DNA of 64,000 nucleotides from Anisus vortex (GCA_949126835.1 OX421500.1:18358181-18422180); one strand, 5' to 3'. Positions 14,301 through 26,162 are shown, counted from the stretch's first letter. Program-made: numbers and translations. Notes: generated by a model not told the origin, from the sequence alone.

Positions 14301-14921
14301 CTGTATACATATTAATTGTATATTATTAACAGTGATTGTTAATTATATTAAAATGAACAATCTTACCGTATCATCTGCTTTTACACTTGATGCTGAATCT
14401 CCTGTAAAATTTTCTTGCAAATTTCCTGGCAAATTGCCGTTCATTGTTCCATTATATTTGTGCATGGATCTCCCATTTATCTGATTTTCACCTTGGAGTG
14501 TTTTATCAGACCCTTCTGCCATAAGATTGAGCACACCTTTTTCTTTTTCACATGTACCCTTGTCAAGTGAAACTCTATTCATACCGTTGACTAATATCTC
14601 CTTATCTGCCTTTTTCCTAACAGCTAAAGTTTTCTCATTGTCAGAGGGTTCAAAAAATGTATTGACGTCTTTAGAATCAACTACACTTCCAGTGCTTATT
14701 GGTGAAGTCTTTTTTTCCACACTTGAGCTTTTAAGATACAGTCCTACTTTTAATGATTTTTGGCCGACTTCTGACACATGTAGTTCTGTTAACTTTGACA
14801 CTTCTTTAATTGCATTCTTAAAAGACAAATCAAAGACTATAATAAGACGGATCGCTTGCTTTGATATATCTGCTATTTGACAACTCCAAACACTTAAGTT
14901 TCGGAATTCCCGAGTGTCCAT
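2383..14921 (-). CDS. Unrecognised multi-exon gene, about 420+ residues
   Basis: I do not recognise the product. Exons (minus strand, 5' to 3'): 14367-14921, 12672-12749, 9193-9292, 8968-9080, 8722-8743, 8406-8509, probably 5409-5485, then 2844-3002 and 2383-2505 ending in TGA. Each has an AG acceptor and a GT donor, except 9193-9292 whose donor is GC (GCAAGT). Phases join in frame from 14921 to 8406 and from 5485 to 2383; one exon between 8406 and 5485 must be missing from this model, because the phases there do not match. The start ATG at 14921 has an in-frame TGA two codons upstream. Exon 1 (185 codons) is Ser/Lys/Asn-rich and looks disordered; later exons look helical and charged, for example the stretch ICKDLIRYELSLSRYEF. 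No signal peptide or membrane segment is visible. The long introns hold a hAT copy, SINE, LINE tail and minisatellite. Confidence 0.6.
4556..4945. repeat. 48-bp minisatellite, about 8 copies
   Basis: Unit begins GGCGTTGGTGTGCTGTGTAT and recurs every 48 bp with few changes. Because 48 is divisible by three, several frames stay open across the array and give repetitive pseudo-proteins; these are artefacts of the period. It lies in the intron between exons 5409-5485 and 2844-3002 of the minus-strand gene. Confidence 0.9.
4954..5115. repeat. Dispersed repeat, copy 1
   Basis: Contains a GTAGCG...TATAGGTCTGGGCATCCAAGCACCAGGG block and a GTTTGAGGTGGG block, which recur in altered form at 18860-19010 and 38500-38620. 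Not classified; probably an old SINE or MITE. Followed at 5117-5165 by a TATATA/TACATA microsatellite. Confidence 0.5.
6301..6545 (-). mobile_element. tRNA-derived SINE, family 2
   Basis: Read on the minus strand it has a box-B-like GGTTCGAATCC near 6475-6490 upstream of a conserved body that ends in CAATTTGGTCCGAC. The same body occurs at 19806-20016 (minus), as a 5'-truncated copy at 42703-42815 (plus), and as scraps near 49810 and 58690. Pol III promoter boxes plus dispersed copies indicate a SINE; no clean target duplication was found. Confidence 0.7.
7334..7373. repeat. Exact 20-bp tandem duplication
   Basis: The sequence AATTCTTGCACGATGATTAC is present twice in direct tandem, followed by a short CAGA run. 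A small slippage-type duplication in an intron; no function seen. The surroundings, 6550-8400, hold no supported exon although one coding exon of the flanking gene is expected between 5485 and 8406. Confidence 0.85.
9722..9800 (-). mobile_element. LINE 3'-tail fragment
   Basis: An (AAT)n run followed by TTTGTATAGCGC and then GAGCGCATTT matches the general tail plan of the LINE copies at 17158, 34686 and 37168 on the opposite strand: a GCGC stem flanking a short loop, then a TTA microsatellite. Only the last ~80 bp are present. It lies beside an (AT)n run at 9670-9725. Confidence 0.55.
9829..11340 (-). pseudogene. hAT transposon with broken transposase (GTF2IRD2/ZBED5-like)
   Basis: The left end at 9829 reads CAGGGGTCGGCAACCTTTTT, a typical hAT terminus, followed by AGAGCC motifs. 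Minus-strand reading gives hAT transposase blocks in order: 10905-11297 is open and contains ETHGEDIANAL and TDGARSMTGIHKG; 10750-10920 continues with CIIHQEALCAQK, a run ending ALYHRQFKEFL, and VRWLSRDNVLLE; 10540-10620 contains HNELNELNVKLQG. In-frame stops and shifts separate these blocks, so it is inactive. The right terminus was not found. It sits inside the intron between exons 12672-12749 and 9193-9292 of the flanking gene, in the same orientation. Confidence 0.8.
11690..11830. repeat. Imperfect (ACAT)n microsatellite
   Basis: About 140 bp of ACAT/ACAC-type units. The long frames read across it on either strand are low-complexity artefacts. Confidence 0.85.
12086..12283. mobile_element. 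Non-autonomous hAT MITE, 198 bp, 8-bp target duplication
   Basis: Left end CAGTGATGGCCAACCT and right end AGGTTCGCCATCGCTG are imperfect inverted copies. The octamer ATATAGGC flanks the element on both sides (12078-12085 and 12284-12291), the 8-bp target duplication expected of hAT. The interior carries the palindromic GTGCCAGCTGTGGCAC segment. It is closely related to the right end at 1840-1914, so one transposase probably moved both. Confidence 0.9.
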
Positions 14922-14989
14922 TTCTCAAGGAAATTTTTTCAGGAGTTTACTATTTCGCTATAATTTTATCAATTGGACAATTAAGATGA

Positions 14990-15125
14990 AAATTGAAAGT
15001 TGTATACAGCGCAGTTCTTCAGGGACGTTGACGAGTCATTCAAGACAGTTTTATTGGCTGCGCACGAAATAACAAGTGTTAAGCTCTAAAAATAGAGCAA
15101 GCAAGCCATCTCATTATAGTCTTTG
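14990..15125 (-). promoter_or_regulatory. 5' flank of the 14921 gene, repeated at 20.6-21 kb
   Basis: Starting about 200 bp upstream of the ATG at 14921, the minus strand reads CAAAGACTATAATGAG, then TTTTTAGAGCTTAACACTTG, a GCGCA motif, a CCAAT motif and TGACTC. The same order of motifs occurs on the plus strand at 20713-20830, and shorter versions at 20621-20690 (plus) and 20928-20990 (minus). Position suggests promoter or 5'UTR; the function is inferred only. Confidence 0.4.
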
Positions 15126-15365
15126 GACAAATTAATGTGTTTATAGTTTCAGAGCACAAAGATGTGTTTGTAAATTTATTTATTTAAAAGTTTAAACTGT
15201 AATTATAACTTTACAGTTTATGATAACATTGCATGTGTTTTCAAACAAATCTAATTCAATTATTGTTTTCTAATAATTATAACATGAAATGTTATCCTTT
15301 ACAAATAATAGCGTTTAGATTTAAAATGTATAGATAACTGGCTTTAATTTTCTGTAATTTCATAC

Positions 15366-15830
15366 TAGAGCCTGACCAAAGCTTTTTTTTTGTTTCGGCC
15401 GAAATCGAAACCCTACGAAAAGTTATACATTGACTTACAAACGAAATATAAGCCGAAACCGAAAGTTTCACTACACCTTTCACTGAAACTGAAAAACAAA
15501 GTAAAAATGCAAAATAAAAGATGCACGATTTTTTGGACATTCTTTTGGGGTGATTCAATAATCCGTTTATTAATAACTTCAATTTTCTACTTCACACGAA
15601 TTAATTCGCTGTTTAAACTAAATAAATGAATGTATAAAAAGCAGAAGTTAAAATAGATATTCGGTTGATGACCAAAAGTCTATATCAGTTTCGCCCGAAA
15701 CCGAACGCAAACTGAAACCTAACTATTTGGCTTGGGCCAAAACCGAAACTACGACGAAGGAGGCCATTTGCCTACTTTCGCACTGAACCCGAAGCCGAAA
15801 TCGAAACCGAAATTCGGTCGGCATCTATAT
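15366..15830. repeat. CCGAAA-rich interspersed repeat
   Basis: Many copies of GAAACCGAAA/GCCGAAATCGAAA-type motifs occur at both ends (15395-15490 and 15685-15820) with unrelated AT-rich DNA between. The layout resembles a MITE with repetitive subterminal ends, but no exact terminal repeat or target duplication was found. Confidence 0.45.
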
Positions 15831-17157
15831 TTCATACACAGAAATAAATGCCAAAAAGATAAAAAGAGACAAGGTGTCACTTACACTGCTGTCTATTGGA
15901 CTGACTTTGTTGTCCATTCGAATTGACTGTGTGTTGTAGTTCTCTACAATGTTAATGAAACTCCTTGATTCTGATTAGGTAAAGGAAAATGATCATACAA
16001 TTCTTAAGATTGTTGCGTCTCATAATGTTCCAAGTGTTCATGCAATAAACATGTGGAAAATGTTCCCGAAATAAATAAGCAAATAGGGAAATGTACATGC
16101 ACTACGTAAAGTTTACGAATTTCAAGTTAACACATACAAAAATGGATTGATGTATAATATTCTCACTTCTTTTCCCAATACTATGATAAATGGTGACGCG
16201 GTAAACTACAGGCTTAGTCTTGAATATCTATTACTATCTTCGTTTCAAATCAGGTGTTTCAAGAATTTTTTCCGGAGTTTTAAGGAAATCCCTTTCTAAA
16301 AATGTTTTTTCACGGTAACTAAAATACAAAACATTAGAGGAGTGGGAAGGTTTGTAGATAAACTTATACACATGAATGACACTTCTATTATTAAAAGCTA
16401 AATCAGTCGGGGAAAGATAAGCCTCTAGACATAACTCAAAGTGAATGTTGAATAAATGCATTATCGAAACCGTAACTTATTATGATTAGACCTTGACCTA
16501 TTTTAATACCATAAATACTAAATTCTGAGCCAGCAGTTTGGGTTAAGTCAACCCCAAAAAGGAAAATAATGTAGGAGCTGAAAAATATGTTTTTTTTCTT
16601 TTATAGTTATGTTTGACATTCAGATTTCTTTTGTCCATTTAATTTTTTTTTCATACAGGCGAATGTATATAATATGTTCTTATCTAGCTTGGGTAATAAA
16701 CTTGAATAATATTCATAGCAAATACAAGCCAACCTCCAAAGTTACTCTTAAACACAACACTTCCGTATAAAAGTACATTGGTTCAATGTCAAAGAAGTTG
16801 AATTTAAAGTGTATCTCGATGAGTTACAACATTTTAATATTTATTTAACCTTCCTAGTTGATATTTTAGTAAAAAATGTGACTGACTATGTATTTGTGGG
16901 TCTTAACTTTCAGTGTTTGCTTACAAGCTAACGCATTGTATTAAACAAATATAATTTCATACAAAAAAAGTATAATGTTGATTAATAATAGTGTATAATG
17001 TACCAAAATTTAAAATGTATTTGCAATAGAAAACTTTTTTCGAAAAACATAGATCAATAAAAAAATAAATGAATTAACAAAAAAATTTCTTTTATTTATT
17101 TTGGACCTTTTCATTAAACGAAAACACATATTACGGAAACATATTTGAAATAATTAA
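15831..17157. other. AT-rich non-coding DNA
   Basis: No repeat family or supported gene seen. A 75-codon minus-strand frame (16234-16461) was considered and not accepted. Confidence 0.4.
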
Positions 17158-17480
17158 AATAATAATAATAATAATGGTGCTTGTATAGCGCATATGCCGT
17201 TGATGACAGTTCTATGCGCTACACACAAAAAGAAAGACAGTGACAGAAACAGAATACACACAACGAACAACAGTCGAAAATGTAAATATGTATGCGCAAA
17301 TACTGCTAGCGAAATAGGTGAGTCTTCAGCCGGCTCCTGAAGGTGTCGAAGCTAGGGCTCTGTCGAAGCTGTAGTGGGAGGTGATTCCAAGCGGACGGTC
17401 CCGCGTAGGATAAAGCACGTAGGCCAGCAGACACTAGTCTCATATGAGGGATCCGCAGAGTAAGCGCGTCCGAAATGTGT
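17158..17480 (-). mobile_element. LINE 3' end, same family as 33.3-34.7 kb
   Basis: On the minus strand it reads the LINE C-terminal codons (region matching the plus-strand text around 34530-34610: CCTCCCACTACAGCTTCGAC and following), then a stem AGCGCATA...TATGCGCT, then an (ATT)n tail. 5'-truncated, as usual for target-primed retrotransposition. The same end occurs at 36985-37243. Confidence 0.8.
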
Positions 17481-19805
17481 TATAGCTGCATCGATTTATT
17501 TCGTTACAACCAATAAAATCTATTAATAAATTGATATCTTTTGTTGAGTAAACATTTAGCATAAATATTGTATAAATATGTCTCAAACTATTATAATAAA
17601 TACAATATATTATATTCTTATGCATATCATATAGCTATAATCAAATTTTATCGACCAATTCTAATTGAATTATATTTCATTTCAGTAACATTTTGATGTT
17701 GAAAACGTATTGCCTAACCGAAAAAAAGAATATAAAAAATGTAACAATAATATATATATGCTTATTTATTTGTGTTAACAGATAATCCACGATACCTTAA
17801 ACACTACCCAATGCATATCGCTTTCTGCAGACATTGATTCTTTATTCTAAGGTTAAAAGTCCAAGAACCTTAGTGTAGAAAACATTTACTTAAAACTTGT
17901 TGTAACAGATTTGGATCAACAGAGAGCTTGATAATTTTAAAAAGGAAGATTTATCGTATCAGTAGAGAGAAAGAGCATGTCTAAACAACTTTTATTTTTT
18001 AGCGGAGATTAGAAGCGAGAACAAAATTTATTGCAGCGGTAAAATATTTCAAGATAAAGAAAATAGTATTCCAAAATTTATTATCCATTTTCTCATTTTC
18101 AACAGGTTTGTAGATATCAAAACTCTATTGCAACAATTGTTTTGTCTAAGCCTGTCATTTAGTTTAATTCCTTAGAAAACTTCACGAATGTAGGTTATAT
18201 TTAATATATATTGCACGATATTGTAAAGGCCATAGTCTTCTTGATTCAAGTGAGAAGGGGAAAATAACCATAAATTATTTTTTTTAATCATCCATGTGTA
18301 ACGTCCCTCTTGGATTCTGTTTTTATTGCTTAATGCTCAGTATTGACTCTATATTGTCGATCCCTTTTTAACACGTCTACGTGGTCTGGCTATTGTGATA
18401 CCACCCATTTTACGGGACCAAGGACCAAAAGAATATTTTGAGTTCTAGTCATGTCCTTTAGTTTAGTTTTAAGTTCGATCTAACTACGCTTTTGTCATGA
18501 CCAGTCGACTAAGCTTATTCTTAAAGTTTTTGCGCGAGTGTATATAAGAATATTTCACTATTTTGTTTAGTTGATTCTTTACATCTATAACATTATAGTT
18601 CTTTTAAAATAATTTTAATAATCGTCTTCTTAGTGACTTCTTATTGAATGTTGTGATTGATTCAATTATATTTTATTTAAATTCTACGCAACTGTAAATA
18701 GGACACATAGGCGCGTTAAGAAAAAAAAATATCGACAATAAAAAGAAATATCGTACATGTGTTAGATCATGTTTTTTCAAATGGCGGGAACCACGAATGT
18801 GTTGAACATGAGTTAGGTCATACGGTCATACGGAACGGTCTCAGCAGTCACATGCATTACACTACTTCTCCCCAACTGCGCAATACTCTGTGGATCATTG
18901 TCGTGGTGGCTCATCCTTCACCTGCATTGTCGCCCGGTAGCGCAAATTACAGACTATAGGTTTGGACAACCAGACGCACATCGCCTTTAGGCGTAGCAAT
19001 GAAACCTAGGATGCGTAGCAGGAGCTGCCCCCCCCTCCCCCGTCCGTTAGCCCACCGATATACTGTTAATGCAAGCGTACTTTCGGTTTCGACTTTTTAC
19101 CATTAAATACGTTTTTTTAATATAAATGTCATTATAAAATGCAATTCTAAATTGAGATTTTACGTGTTTTAATGTTTGTTTTGACATATCTATAATGATC
19201 ATTCAGTAATTATGTAGATAGTTAGGGACATGTCTATATTTATAAATAACGATAGACAACAACGACTAGAGATGACAATATTATGACTCTGACATCATGG
19301 ACAGTATTAGAGTGATGAGTACACAAAGTTAGAAAACAAACCAAGTATAAACAAAGATAATAATAAGGTTATAGATAATAATGAAAGATACAGTTATAGA
19401 CAAAGAAAAAACATTCAGTTAAGAATTAATGTAAACGATACATTTATAAACAAATCAAATAATAGAGATGTAGTTATAGACAAACGATAAAAGATGCAAT
19501 TTAAAGCAAGAATAAAATTACAATTTATCAGCAATAAAAAACAAAAGAAACATAAAAAAGCTAAGAAAAATATGTATACAAAAGGCTACTTACTTTCATT
19601 CTGTTCATAACGTTTTTTCCTCAATAAGACACGACTCGACTTTAACATAAACACAAACCAGTTCTTGTTTTTATTTCCCTCAAGAGAGCACGCATGTTGA
19701 AAATTTCCGAGGAATTCCAATAATCAAGTTTAAACTGGAACTTGAAAACATGCTTTCAAATATCTATTGAGTGAAACACACTTTTCTCATTAGACATACA
19801 TTGTA
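17481..19805. other. Intergenic DNA with one dispersed-repeat copy
   Basis: Mostly AT-rich unique-looking DNA. 18860-19010 is a diverged copy of the repeat at 4954-5115 (CCCGGTAGCG, then TATAGGTTTGG). 19330-19520 has loose, degenerate repeats around GTTATAGACAAA. No gene supported. Confidence 0.45.
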
Positions 19806-20016
19806 AGTCGGACCAAACTGATCATAGGGCTGGTGAAGAAGCGTTCACCAGTTTCTGTGGCCACGGTGTACGAGGAAATGTGTGGCCAGCACAACGCCCA
19901 GCCGCTTTTACTTTACCTCAACTAGTGTCAGGAACCCATCAGAGCTGGGTAGACTCAAGGGCACACTCAAGTCCTGCACCAGGATTCGAACCCAGAACGC
20001 TCGGCCACAGTACTCT
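19806..20016 (-). mobile_element. tRNA-derived SINE, family 2
   Basis: Close relative of 6301-6545 in the same orientation: box-B-like GGTTCGAATCC on the minus strand and the conserved body with CTGGTGAACGC and CAGTTTGGTCCGAC end. Slightly shorter, missing part of the middle. Confidence 0.7.
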
Positions 20017-20620
20017 ATAGACATACATTGAAGCAATTTTAAAGTTTGATTTAATTCTTAGTCTTAATCTGTAAAATAACTTTTCTTAATTCTTAAAAAT
20101 AATTCATTTAAACACACTTATGCAAAGTAAAAAACAAAACAACAGAAACATTTTCTGTGTATTGCTGTAATCTTTGAAAGTACAAGGAAGTAACGTAGAT
20201 AATAAGTTAAACAAGAGAAAGAGAGATGGTGTAAGGATAGAGAGAATGATAGAACATTATTAAAATAACAACAACTAAGAAATACCCTTTAACATAACGT
20301 ATTTAACCCCTTGATACCTTTTCAGAACGGTAGCCTTCTGATAAAAACTACTTCCTACGACTACGAGTGTTTGAACCAACGTATGCGATAATTGGCTTTA
20401 TCGGCACGAAAGAAAAACAAGGAACTTCTTAGATAGCACTTTGTAACAAAGAGTTTTTTAAAGAGTATTGGTGGTACAAACAGGTGGGTGTAACAAGGAT
20501 GATATAATCGCCATATGCCTAATGCTGATTCGTACCTAACTAAAATCCAAATCTATCTAGTGTAAAGATGAATGTGGAACAAAAGAAATAAACTTTCATG
20601 GGAAAGATTTAATAGTTCAA

Positions 20621-20990
20621 CAAAAGACTATAATAGGATGGACCGCTTGCTCTACTTTTAGAGTTGAAATGTTAGTTTGCGCATGTACGGCCTTTACGTT
20701 TTCCGGTGCACATCAAAGACTATAATGAGCTGGACCGCATGCTATATTTTTAGAGCTTAACACTTGATTTTTTCCTAGCGCACACTATCTTTAATGACTC
20801 CTAAACTTCCTTAACGACTTCCACTGCATACTTTTGATTATAATCTTACTTTTCCATTGAGAAAATCTTATCGATTTACTAGACCGGAAGTCTAGAGGAC
20901 TTTGTGAGATCGGAAACTCCGAAAAGAAGATATTCGAGTCATTAAAGCAAGCGGTCCATAATATTATAGTCTTTCGTTTAACGCGGTGGC
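20621..20990. repeat. Cluster of AAAGACTATAAT repeats, two orientations
   Basis: Three copies of a unit starting AAAGACTATAAT and continuing into TGGACCGC(T/A)TGCT: plus strand at 20624 and 20715, minus strand ending near 20978. The copy at 20713-20830 runs about 118 bp alongside the 5' flank of the gene at 14921. A 128-codon minus-strand frame crosses this cluster and is not supported as a gene. Confidence 0.6.
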
Positions 20991-21393
20991 GTCTAATGTA
21001 TGCGTGTGAACTAGGAAATGAGAGAATGACTTTTCGTGTTGATAAACAATCTATATAAGACTGCTTGAGTATAGAGAGTTGATCTTTGATCGTTCTATTG
21101 TACGGTTGCGATTGGACTTGAGATGTGATCTTAAGATATACTTTGTTAGTGAGCTGACTTGATTGTTTGCTGTACATTGTTTATACCAGAATAAATATCA
21201 AACATTTCCCTCAGAAAAAATATTCGTTATTTTGTACATGTAGTTACATAATTTCCGCCACTTGACACTGGTTGGCCAGCCTTCACTTGTAGCCAATGCA
21301 TATTTGGATGTAGCTCTTTTGTCGTAACTGAAGTCAGCAGTCAAACGGATAGAGTTAACAGGGTCATGTGGTGACATCTTCTTTATTTATCTG

Positions 21394-21530
21394 GAGATGG
21401 AAGCCATCAAAATTGCATTCGAACTGATTGGGAAAACGTTTGAGGAAGGTTCGGCAGCTCGAGCCGACGTCGTAGTATTCACTGATGTGCTTTAAGTAAT
21501 CCAGGCCATCGACGACTTGGGGTCATAGCC
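21394..21530 (+). pseudogene. LINE RNase H fragment
   Basis: Plus-strand reading gives EMEAIKIAFE and then VVVFTDVL followed by a stop, matching the E and second D motifs of the RNase H domain at the end of Jockey/I-type LINE ORF2. Related fragments lie at 49330-49580 and 54180-54530. Stops make it non-functional. Confidence 0.6.
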
Positions 21531-21981
21531 CGCCAAACTTGTCCAACAGCTTGCTGGCATCTCTAACCCAATAAATGGGGACAGGTTTATGTTGACTTTT
21601 CACGGGATACCATGAAATGCAGTAATCCCTATCAGGGAGATGCTGGTACTCGCTCCGAGTGGTCCGTTTTCATTCGAGAGCACCCGCAGATCAATACTTG
21701 TGTGTGTGAGTCAGAACAATGGTTTAAGAACTGGGAAGTAGATTGATTTGAAACTGTCAAAAGTTTGCAGATAACCTAGGCCTATATAATGACTTGGCTA
21801 CACTGCGTATGACAAGTGTGTTAGTGTCCCCATCCTTATGATAGTGCTCTGGGTTCTTATTCTCACTCCGGTGAAGTGAGGTTTAATAAAGGTGCTAAAA
21901 CGCGCACATTTCCATACGGTGTACATTTTTTACCCTAAAACCAAAATTATTACAATAACAAATAGCATAGATGAAGATACA

Positions 21982-22236
21982 TTATTTAAAAAAAAGAATA
22001 TTTTGCCTTTCAATACTATAAGCTAATAATTGTTTTTTTGGCAGTTGGGTGCAATCATATAATCGCCGTGTTCCATAACACAATAGATCTGTCTTTAACT
22101 TTTTTTTCCAGAAATTAAAATCTAAACACTTTATAAAATCATCTGTTTCTGTAAAAGAAACAAAAATGGGTGGGTGAGGACTCATTCTTGGAGAAGTTTC
22201 TTTCTGTGTGTCCTTCTGCTTGCCATTTCCTGCCAT
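21982..22236 (-). CDS. Possible small coding exon, product unknown
   Basis: A minus-strand frame of 84 codons begins at an ATG in a strong context (GTAGCCATGG at 22236) and starts MAGNGKQKDTQKETSPRMSP. No domain is recognisable, no signal peptide, and no partner exon could be placed. It may be the first exon of an undetected gene or chance. Confidence 0.25.
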   Translation of the reverse strand: MAGNGKQKDTQKETSPRMSPHPPIFVSFTETDDFIKCLDFNFWKKKLKTDLLCYGTRRLYDCTQLPKKQLLAYSIERQNILFFK

Positions 22237-22269
22237 GGCTACGCCTATGTTAACTGATAACAATTTCAT

Positions 22270-25200
22270 AAAATGATTAACTAATTTGCATGAAATTGTT
22301 TAGTCCACCATATTAGTCACTTAGACATTTTTATGATTTTCCCACTTCTTTAAAATGTGATATAGTTTAACTACGAAGATCTCAGGTGTTGAGCATTAAC
22401 TCGCCGTTGTTACACAGCAGCATCTGATTAACAAGTTGTCATCCATGTTTTAACCATTGCAAAATCGCCGAGATTCATTATAAAAAAATGAACAAAGATA
22501 AAAGCGGAATGTTTAATGTAAACACGACTCCTATAAACGACCTAGTCAAGATGGCGAACAATCTGAGTCAGTTCTTGTTTTATTTTGGGTGAAATCGACT
22601 GCTTCGTTGTTATCTAGATGTAAATCTGGGAAACACAACATTTTCGACGTAGTAATAAACCCCGCCCAATTCTATAGACGATCTTGTTGTTGCCTATACG
22701 ACTGATTTAGATGAACATTCGAAATCATTCCATGTTGATATGACAATGTATACACATGTAAAAGTCTTTAACAAAGTTACATGTCAGATGCTTCAATTTC
22801 TATTATTTCCACACTTTTAGAACTACTTTGGTTACGCTCTCATCATTTACGGGCTAGATTCCCCAACGTAAGACATTGGACTTACGTCGTTTGTGATGTT
22901 GGGATCATGTGATAATTTCCTAATGTTAAACTTGTAGTGATTACCCATCTCAATGCTGTGTAATATTGGTGGAATTTTGGATAATTGTAAGAACACTACA
23001 CGCGTCGTCTGTATTTGAGTGACTGTTTTAAATAGAACACAGGTACTGGGAACTTGGAGTGTGATATTGTTGAAATGAAATACCAATGATATACCAATGG
23101 CGCTTGATCGATTCTCTAATAAACAAACACAATAATTCACCTCAATAAAACGGAATAGCTGTGGATATATTAGTTGTTTCTTTGTTTGCACCATGGCTGT
23201 CTGCATCCTTTAAACCTACACATTTTGCCATAACTCCGACGTAGAAAGAGATAGAAGTTCTGCAATCAGGGCCCTCGAGAGAAAAAAAAGATGCCGGTAC
23301 GAGATCTTTTCTGGGCCCCCCTTTCCCTCCCCCACCCCTTTTTTTAACACTAGTCATTTCTAGATTATTTATTTGTATTACATAGGCCTACGTTTGAAAA
23401 ATCAGGAATCTTTTTACAAGTTCTGTGGACCATTTTGTGAAACTGTCATAAGACTAACTGTCATTAGAGAGTAATCATTTCAATCAAAGCCTTACAGGTC
23501 TGTTAGGAAAATAATTTAATCAAGTACATAGTTCTTAGTTTAAATTATTGTAATTGTTCCTGCGCTTCAGAAGGCCTATTGATCTTGCAAATAATATTAC
23601 AAAGATGTGTAAAATGGGAAAAGTGACTCTCACTGTTTGATTGATAATTTATGTCTTATTGTGACTAGTGTTTCTAGGTTTAGTGATTTAACTATTGGTG
23701 TTATTCTTGTCAGTTATAAATATTCGCCAGTAATGTATACTGTGTAGTCTAATGTAAGGTTAGTTCTGTGTGGCAATACAGTTGACAGATAGTTTGTTTT
23801 TACAAACTCTTCCCAAAATACATTTTGTTAAATGACCAAAAAAGTGTGTTTTAAATTTTCAACATATTTGTCTAAAATGATGATACCTTCAATCTCCCCT
23901 CATGGCTACCGCACAGGAAATCATTAAAGTGTACAAGGATCGACTAACTGGTTTAACTGCCTTACTAGTACCGATATGCAGCCTTTTGCTAATGGTGTGC
24001 CAAACTAGGATTTTTAAATCTCTCAGCGTGCCAACAGCCCGAAAGTCAACCTGCTCTATGATATTTGTAATTTTTTTTTAATAATAATATTTATTTAGCG
24101 CCGTAGCAAGATAGAGGCCCAAAACGAGGTGTATAGAGAAAATCTTTAGAGCGTTTAATATTAAACTTTTTAAAAAAACGAGTTCCTGGTTATCATCCTT
24201 TTTAATTTATTTGCATTTACACCAAATACAAAATTGTATTACTAAACTTTCACATTTTGATAGTTAATTATCGCCTAAAATTATCATTTAGTTATCGTGA
24301 TTTGAGATATGGATCTGGCACCTGCTATACATTAATTGTATTCCGATCTCAGTTTTACTGAGATATTCTCTTAAATTATTATCACACCGGATATGAGATG
24401 TGCGAACTATCGTCGAGCGGTGTAGAGACATTGTAATCATACAAACTTGGTAGTTAATGTAATGTTTAAAAATGTACACATATTATTATGAATTCTTTAG
24501 TCATATAATATTTATATACTTTTCAACTAACTTACACAATTTTATAAATTTTAAAATAATAATTGTAAGAGCCATTAATGTTTTTATTAAAGGAAAATAT
24601 GAAACATATTGGACATATTATTAGAGCATATTAGAATACTAGAATATTAGAGCAAAAAAAACAAATACAAAACGGGTTAATTATCTCCCTTCTTTTAAAA
24701 TTAAAACTAATATTACTTTTTAATTATTATTTCTTTATAAAAATCTAGCATTTTTGTGTTTAAAATTCAACTTGCTGCATTTTAAATGGTCAATATCCCT
24801 CCACTTTAAAAAAAAAGATCCACATCTAAGATGGTTGTATATGGATAAATCCAGTCAGACTTTATGTGGTGTGAAAACAAGAGTCCATAAATTTGAAAGT
24901 CTTGTCTTTGTTTATAAAACTCCTCTCTATCTATTTAATATATGGCATAAATTAGGGAATTACAAGTAGTTAAGTGTTTTGAAATTGAATTAACGTGTAA
25001 GATTTGTCCAGTTTCAATGCAAATACATTCCGGTGGTCGAACAGTCTAGTGCTGTTTGGCCACGTCCTGGTAAAAGCTAATTCAACTCACTGAAATGTGT
25101 CGCTCGGCATTCAGAAACATCGGCTTCAACAGTTAGTGCCTCCTCATTCAATTATTGAAAAAAAACAACAAGAAGCATCTTTTGGAGGCCTCTCGCGTGC

Positions 25201-26162
25201 CATCTAAAATAGCTCTGCGTGCCATGTGTGGCACGCGTGCTTTAGGTTGTCGATCCCCGGCCTAGGCTACTAAGCTAACAGGGAGAACTGTAAGCCTGTA
25301 GGGCTCATAGGTCTATATTTGTAAGTGTCTCTGGAGAAAACAAAATAAAAGAGATATCCTAAATGCTATCGAAAATAAATATGCACTATATTACAACTAA
25401 AGGTTTCTTTGCAAATTTAACAAAATGTTCAAGTACACAATAAAAAAATAACCAAAATGAAGGGCCCCCAACGCCATGTGAGATTGTAGGAGGTTTTGTG
25501 GCATCTCCTCTTAGCTTTATTGCAACAATTAAAAAATACTTGCGTAATTGTCAATTTAATGTTAAATTTTAATATTCATGGGCCCCCTAAACTCTTATGG
25601 GCCCCGGTACGGCGTACCGGCTGTATCCCCCTCTCGTGGGGCCTGTCTGCAATCATAACCACTATATATATAAGTCAGTGGTGGCAGAGAAAATCAGTTG
25701 GTAAATTTTTTCCCATGCCCTTCTTTGTTTTAGTGTTTCTAATCTTAGTAATTGAACTATTAGTACGTCATTGATCAGTTTCGAATATTCACCTGGTACG
25801 ATCCTTTAAAATGTTTTTTTTTCCTTTTAGGGGTTAGGGTGGATACAAAAGAGAGACAACCGAACAGTCATTGAACTAAAGAATAACCTTTTCTTTTTTT
25901 TGTATTCCTTAAACCAACAGTGAATTATATGAAATGGTTTATGCATAAATTACTTCTATGTACTTTCCCTTTTTAATTTGTGCAAGATCTTTTCCAAAAA
26001 AAGAAATATTTTGTATTTTTTGGTTGATTTTTCTTGGACACTTTTGGCTATTTCCTTCCTAGACGTATAGAGGGCATAATTCAAAATGTTTACCATTCAT
26101 CTATGTCTTTCTGTAACATTTATGTATATTTTTCTGTATTTATTTTGTACTAATTTGTACTA
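22270..26162. other. Intergenic DNA with hAT scraps
   Basis: Fragments of hAT-type MITE ends appear at 23980-24065 (GTGTGCCAAACTAGGA, CAGCGTGCCAACAG) and 25195-25262 (GTGCCATGTGTGGCACGCG, then GGTTGTCGATCCCCGG). 22841-22870 holds the 30-bp sequence later found inside the satellite. No gene could be supported. Confidence 0.5.

Noticed and set aside
16234..16461. 75-codon minus-strand frame ending in a charged stretch (LKTPEKILETPDLKRR)
   Set aside because: It looks protein-like at its end, but no acceptor, partner exon or family match could be found.
20791..21177. 128-codon minus-strand frame
   Set aside because: It runs through the AAAGACTATAAT repeat cluster and has no domain, splice partner or start context.
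22847..23206. 119-codon minus-strand frame containing the 30-bp sequence shared with the satellite
   Set aside because: No motif or splice signal; the shared segment is better seen as DNA-level capture.
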